Of a stretch of 64,000 bases of DNA, positions 63,101 to 64,000 are shown in pieces. The first letter of the stretch is position 1. Every line of letters begins with the position of its first letter. The stretch is from Flavobacterium sp. LC2016-23 (lineage in GTDB: Bacteria > Bacteroidota > Bacteroidia > Flavobacteriales > Flavobacteriaceae), in contig NZ_WKKE01000002.1 of NCBI RefSeq assembly GCF_009674775.1, forward strand, positions 230,576 through 294,575, given 5' to 3'. The position numbers were made by a program, and so were the translations under genes. The notes beneath the pieces are model-generated. The model searched no databases and was not told the origin of the DNA. It saw only the letters and a program-made list of their open reading frames with translations.

Positions 63101-63314
63101 TCTGAAAATAAAATTTTCCTTCAGTATCTGTTACTACCCCGTGAGTTGTACCTTTAATATTTATGGAGGCCCCGATAATCGGCTGATTTGTAATGTCATC
63201 GACTACAGTTCCGTCGAGTTTGGATTGTATAAGCGGTGTTGTATTTTGCGCCTGAAATTGCAGTGATGCGAACAAAATAGTAACCCATAAAATGAGATTT
63301 ATATTTTTTTTCAT
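60189..63314 (-). CDS. SusC/RagA family TonB-dependent outer-membrane transporter
   Basis: From the preferred ATG at 63314 the protein has 1041 residues; an ATG 19 codons upstream (63371) precedes a sequence that would not be a signal peptide. It has a signal (LWVTILFASLQFQAQ), the carboxypeptidase-D-regulatory-like domain (DDITNQPIIGASINI), SusC plug marks ELDELVVVGYGTQKRKDITG and DASATAIYGSRGANGVVIIT, and the barrel ending with an aromatic residue. With its SusD it imports a nutrient into the periplasm. Its promoter is predicted about 500 bases upstream. Confidence 0.95.
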   Translation of the reverse strand: MKKNINLILWVTILFASLQFQAQNTTPLIQSKLDGTVVDDITNQPIIGASINIKGTTHGVVTDTEGKFYFQTGQKFPYTLIVSYIGYKKLEIVVDKNPVIIHLKEERQELDELVVVGYGTQKRKDITGSVASVPKANLSQVTSSADNLLRGAVAGVVVTQSSGRPGASSSVRIRGGNSITAGNEPLYVVDGILIYNDNANSSAGVSFAGASINVLSTINPADIESIEVLKDASATAIYGSRGANGVVIITTKKGTKGQDNISYQGYYGFQNISKKLHLMNASQWASLRNDVQASIGQAPSFTPAQIEDFKTSNNYDWQSAAFRSAAPVQNHQLSLSGGDERSRYAISAGYFDQEGIVLGSDFKRISLRVNYEKNYSQNFKFGVNANYSNSLSNGVGSNAAGGRNPNPLASAVLTAPVVPIKNADGSYNVTSNPYATSVNGYVPNPINDLENTINETKINRILTSLFGEYRLTKKLTAKVAVSGDVINTKQNYYAPSNTSNGAGTKGLASVGDRLVSSVLNENTLNYNTNFGDNHKFSALAGYTLQYTQGEVVNAGSNTFVNDANTYNALQDGVAVKPYSDAFESVLKSWLARVNYSYKGKYNLTLSARADGSSRFGSESLWGYFPSAGFSWNITDEEFANNIKGVTEAKLRISAGTTGNQEIGNYLSLASMGSVNYAFGGTLYTGLAPTRLANPDLKWEKTDQYNVGLDLSLLDRKINFVFDVYYKKTNDLLISVPVPLTSGYASVLQNIGGVENKGIEIGLTTENLKNENFSWNSNIVFSANRNKVVSIGNGVNQFFPVVPNGSLLQQQPVTVKVGLPLGTFWGYKTNGIFQTQEEINTQPKINSLANTKVGDRKYVDTNGDGVITALDKGNLGTSQPKFVGSFSNSISYNDFDLNFSFQGSYGGKIFNALNQQLEISTLGTNAATTLEDRWTPTNPSNEIPRASSSPLGIVSERYVEDASFLRLKLITLGYTLPKSVSKKLGAKSVKFYVSAENLITWTKYTGYDPEVSSYEQNNLYPGIDFGSYPNSKTFISGLNVTF

Positions 63315-63415
63315 TTCTTTGTAATGGTTTAAATAATTAACAAGGCGCCCTGAGAGCTGAATTTTCAGCACTCTAAATGTTTCCTTGATTTAGTGATAAA
63401 TGTTCTTTAAGCCTC

Positions 63416-63448
63416 GCCATTTCTGTTGCCGCAGAAATGGCTTTTTTT
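63416..63448 (+). terminator. Hairpin with T-run, plus-strand orientation, in the susC leader
   Basis: GCCATTTCTG and CAGAAATGGC form a perfect 10-bp stem with a six-base loop and are followed by seven T on the plus strand. On the minus strand no T-run follows. No plus-strand gene ends here, so it may end an antisense or small RNA, or act as a structure in the susC leader. Confidence 0.65.
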
Positions 63449-63690
63449 ATTTACAGCAACACGTTTGCATCTTTTTCATCTTAGTTTTTGTTTAGTTATT
63501 AATTCTTTTTGGATTTATAGGTATCGTTTCAAAATCAGCCCAATACAAATCAATGTATTAGACAGATTTTTATATTTCAGTAAATTATTCTTTGGTGAAT
63601 GGTAAAATATTCGTCTTTGAATCAGATTGATTTTGTGATTAGGAAATAATCAACAGACCGAATAAGGCTGAGAGGTTTAGCAACAGAAGC

Positions 63691-63721
63691 ACATATAACA
63701 AAAAGTGTTATATGTATATTT
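63691..63721 (+). terminator. Second hairpin with T-run, plus-strand orientation, in the susC leader
   Basis: ACATATAACA and TGTTATATGT pair perfectly around AAAAG, followed by ATATTTTTT on the plus strand. On the minus strand no T-run follows. As with the hairpin at 63416, no plus-strand gene is seen upstream. Confidence 0.55.
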
Positions 63722-63816
63722 TTTAGGTAAAATGTAGTACGATATGCTTTCGGTTGTTTTCAAAATATAGTTTTTTGGTTTCAAATATTATTTATAAACT
63801 CTACTAATCCTATAGA

Positions 63817-63846
63817 CAAAGTTAATTTTAATATAATAAAATCCAA
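63817..63846 (-). promoter_or_regulatory. Predicted promoter of the susCD-sulfatase operon
   Basis: On the minus strand TTG (63846-63844) and TAACTTTG (63824-63817) are separated by 19 bases, matching the Bacteroidota promoter pattern. No other match with both boxes was seen between it and the susC start. Confidence 0.55.
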
Positions 63847-64000
63847 AAAAAAGTTTAATTATTTTTTTTCAGGACAGGAATAAAATAAATTTTTTTTATA
63901 AAATTAGTTTTTAAATAACTGTTAATCAATAAGTTATTTTTTATTTTTAAAAATATTACCCGCAGCGAGCCCGAAGAAATAAAAGAAAAAAAATGTGGCG

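Larger units (their letters stand above)
63315..64000. other. Gene-free leader and upstream region of the sulfatase-locus susC
   Basis: No protein-coding frame is convincing. It holds two hairpins with T-runs on the plus strand (63416-63448 and 63691-63721), the predicted minus-strand promoter at 63846-63817, and A+T-rich sequence to the window end. Start of transcription about 63810 would give a leader of about 495 bases. Confidence 0.5.

Noticed and set aside
63641..63690. GGCTGAGAGG, similar to the CUGAGA part of a TPP riboswitch
   Set aside because: The other conserved TPP element (ACCTGAT with GGATAATGCC-like bases) is absent and no thiamine gene is near.

Overview
The window looks like chromosomal DNA of a Flavobacterium or close relative (Bacteroidota). 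This rests on low G+C, two SusC/SusD pairs, a single-chain L-serine dehydratase, a Rho with an Asn-rich N-terminal insert next to a DUF4293 gene, LytTR/LytS signalling, and promoters of the Bacteroidota type (TTG, about 17-23 bases, then TAnnTTTG). No rRNA, tRNA, prophage, insertion sequence or CRISPR array was found. Most genes lie on the minus strand.

Layout. 1-8.4 kb: start of an aldehyde dehydrogenase, an RluA-type pseudouridine synthase, a four-helix-bundle gene, panB, an SH3-domain protein, L-serine dehydratase, and a CPA2 antiporter followed by a small lipoprotein cassette. 8.4-21.6 kb: accessory metabolism and stress genes (DUF2625, VOC, 2H phosphoesterase, two DUF1801, SRPBCC, LOG, GNAT, lactonase, metallo-hydrolase, serine hydrolase, SnoaL-like, AraC with NmrA, SUFU, arginase-like). 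21.6-22.2 kb: a divergent SymE-like toxin/XRE regulator pair with three matching operator dyads. 22.2-28.7 kb: an SPFH protein, a TPM protein, lpdA, an HNH/NUMOD-like protein and a LytTR regulator. 29-37.9 kb: a SusC/SusD pair with a large metzincin-like protease and a LytS-type kinase. 37.9-51 kb: ABC exporter, truA, yfcE-like phosphoesterase, NarL-type two-component pair, rho, M28 peptidase, DUF3667, dienelactone hydrolase, Lrp/AsnC and rocD. 51-64 kb: a minus-strand sulfatase locus.

How genes work together. The 51-64 kb locus encodes an outer-membrane importer (SusC/SusD), two intact sulfatases and one sulfatase remnant, a fatty-acid-hydroxylase-type membrane enzyme, a 39-residue membrane peptide, a rhodanese-thioredoxin fusion without its rhodanese cysteine, and a YeiH-type putative sulfate exporter. 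It reads as a system that takes up sulfated organic compounds, removes the sulfate and disposes of it. Its predicted promoter is about 500 bases upstream of susC, leaving a long leader. The 28-38 kb locus reads as peptide or protein uptake under LytS/LytTR control.

Many intergenic regions hold short degenerate repeats folded into inverted pairs, each built from a different word. The most unusual local structures are the SymE/XRE operators, the copy of the antiporter's 3' end on the far side of a lipoprotein gene, the duplicated terminator module behind rho, and the mirrored promoter repeat between truA and the yfcE-like gene.
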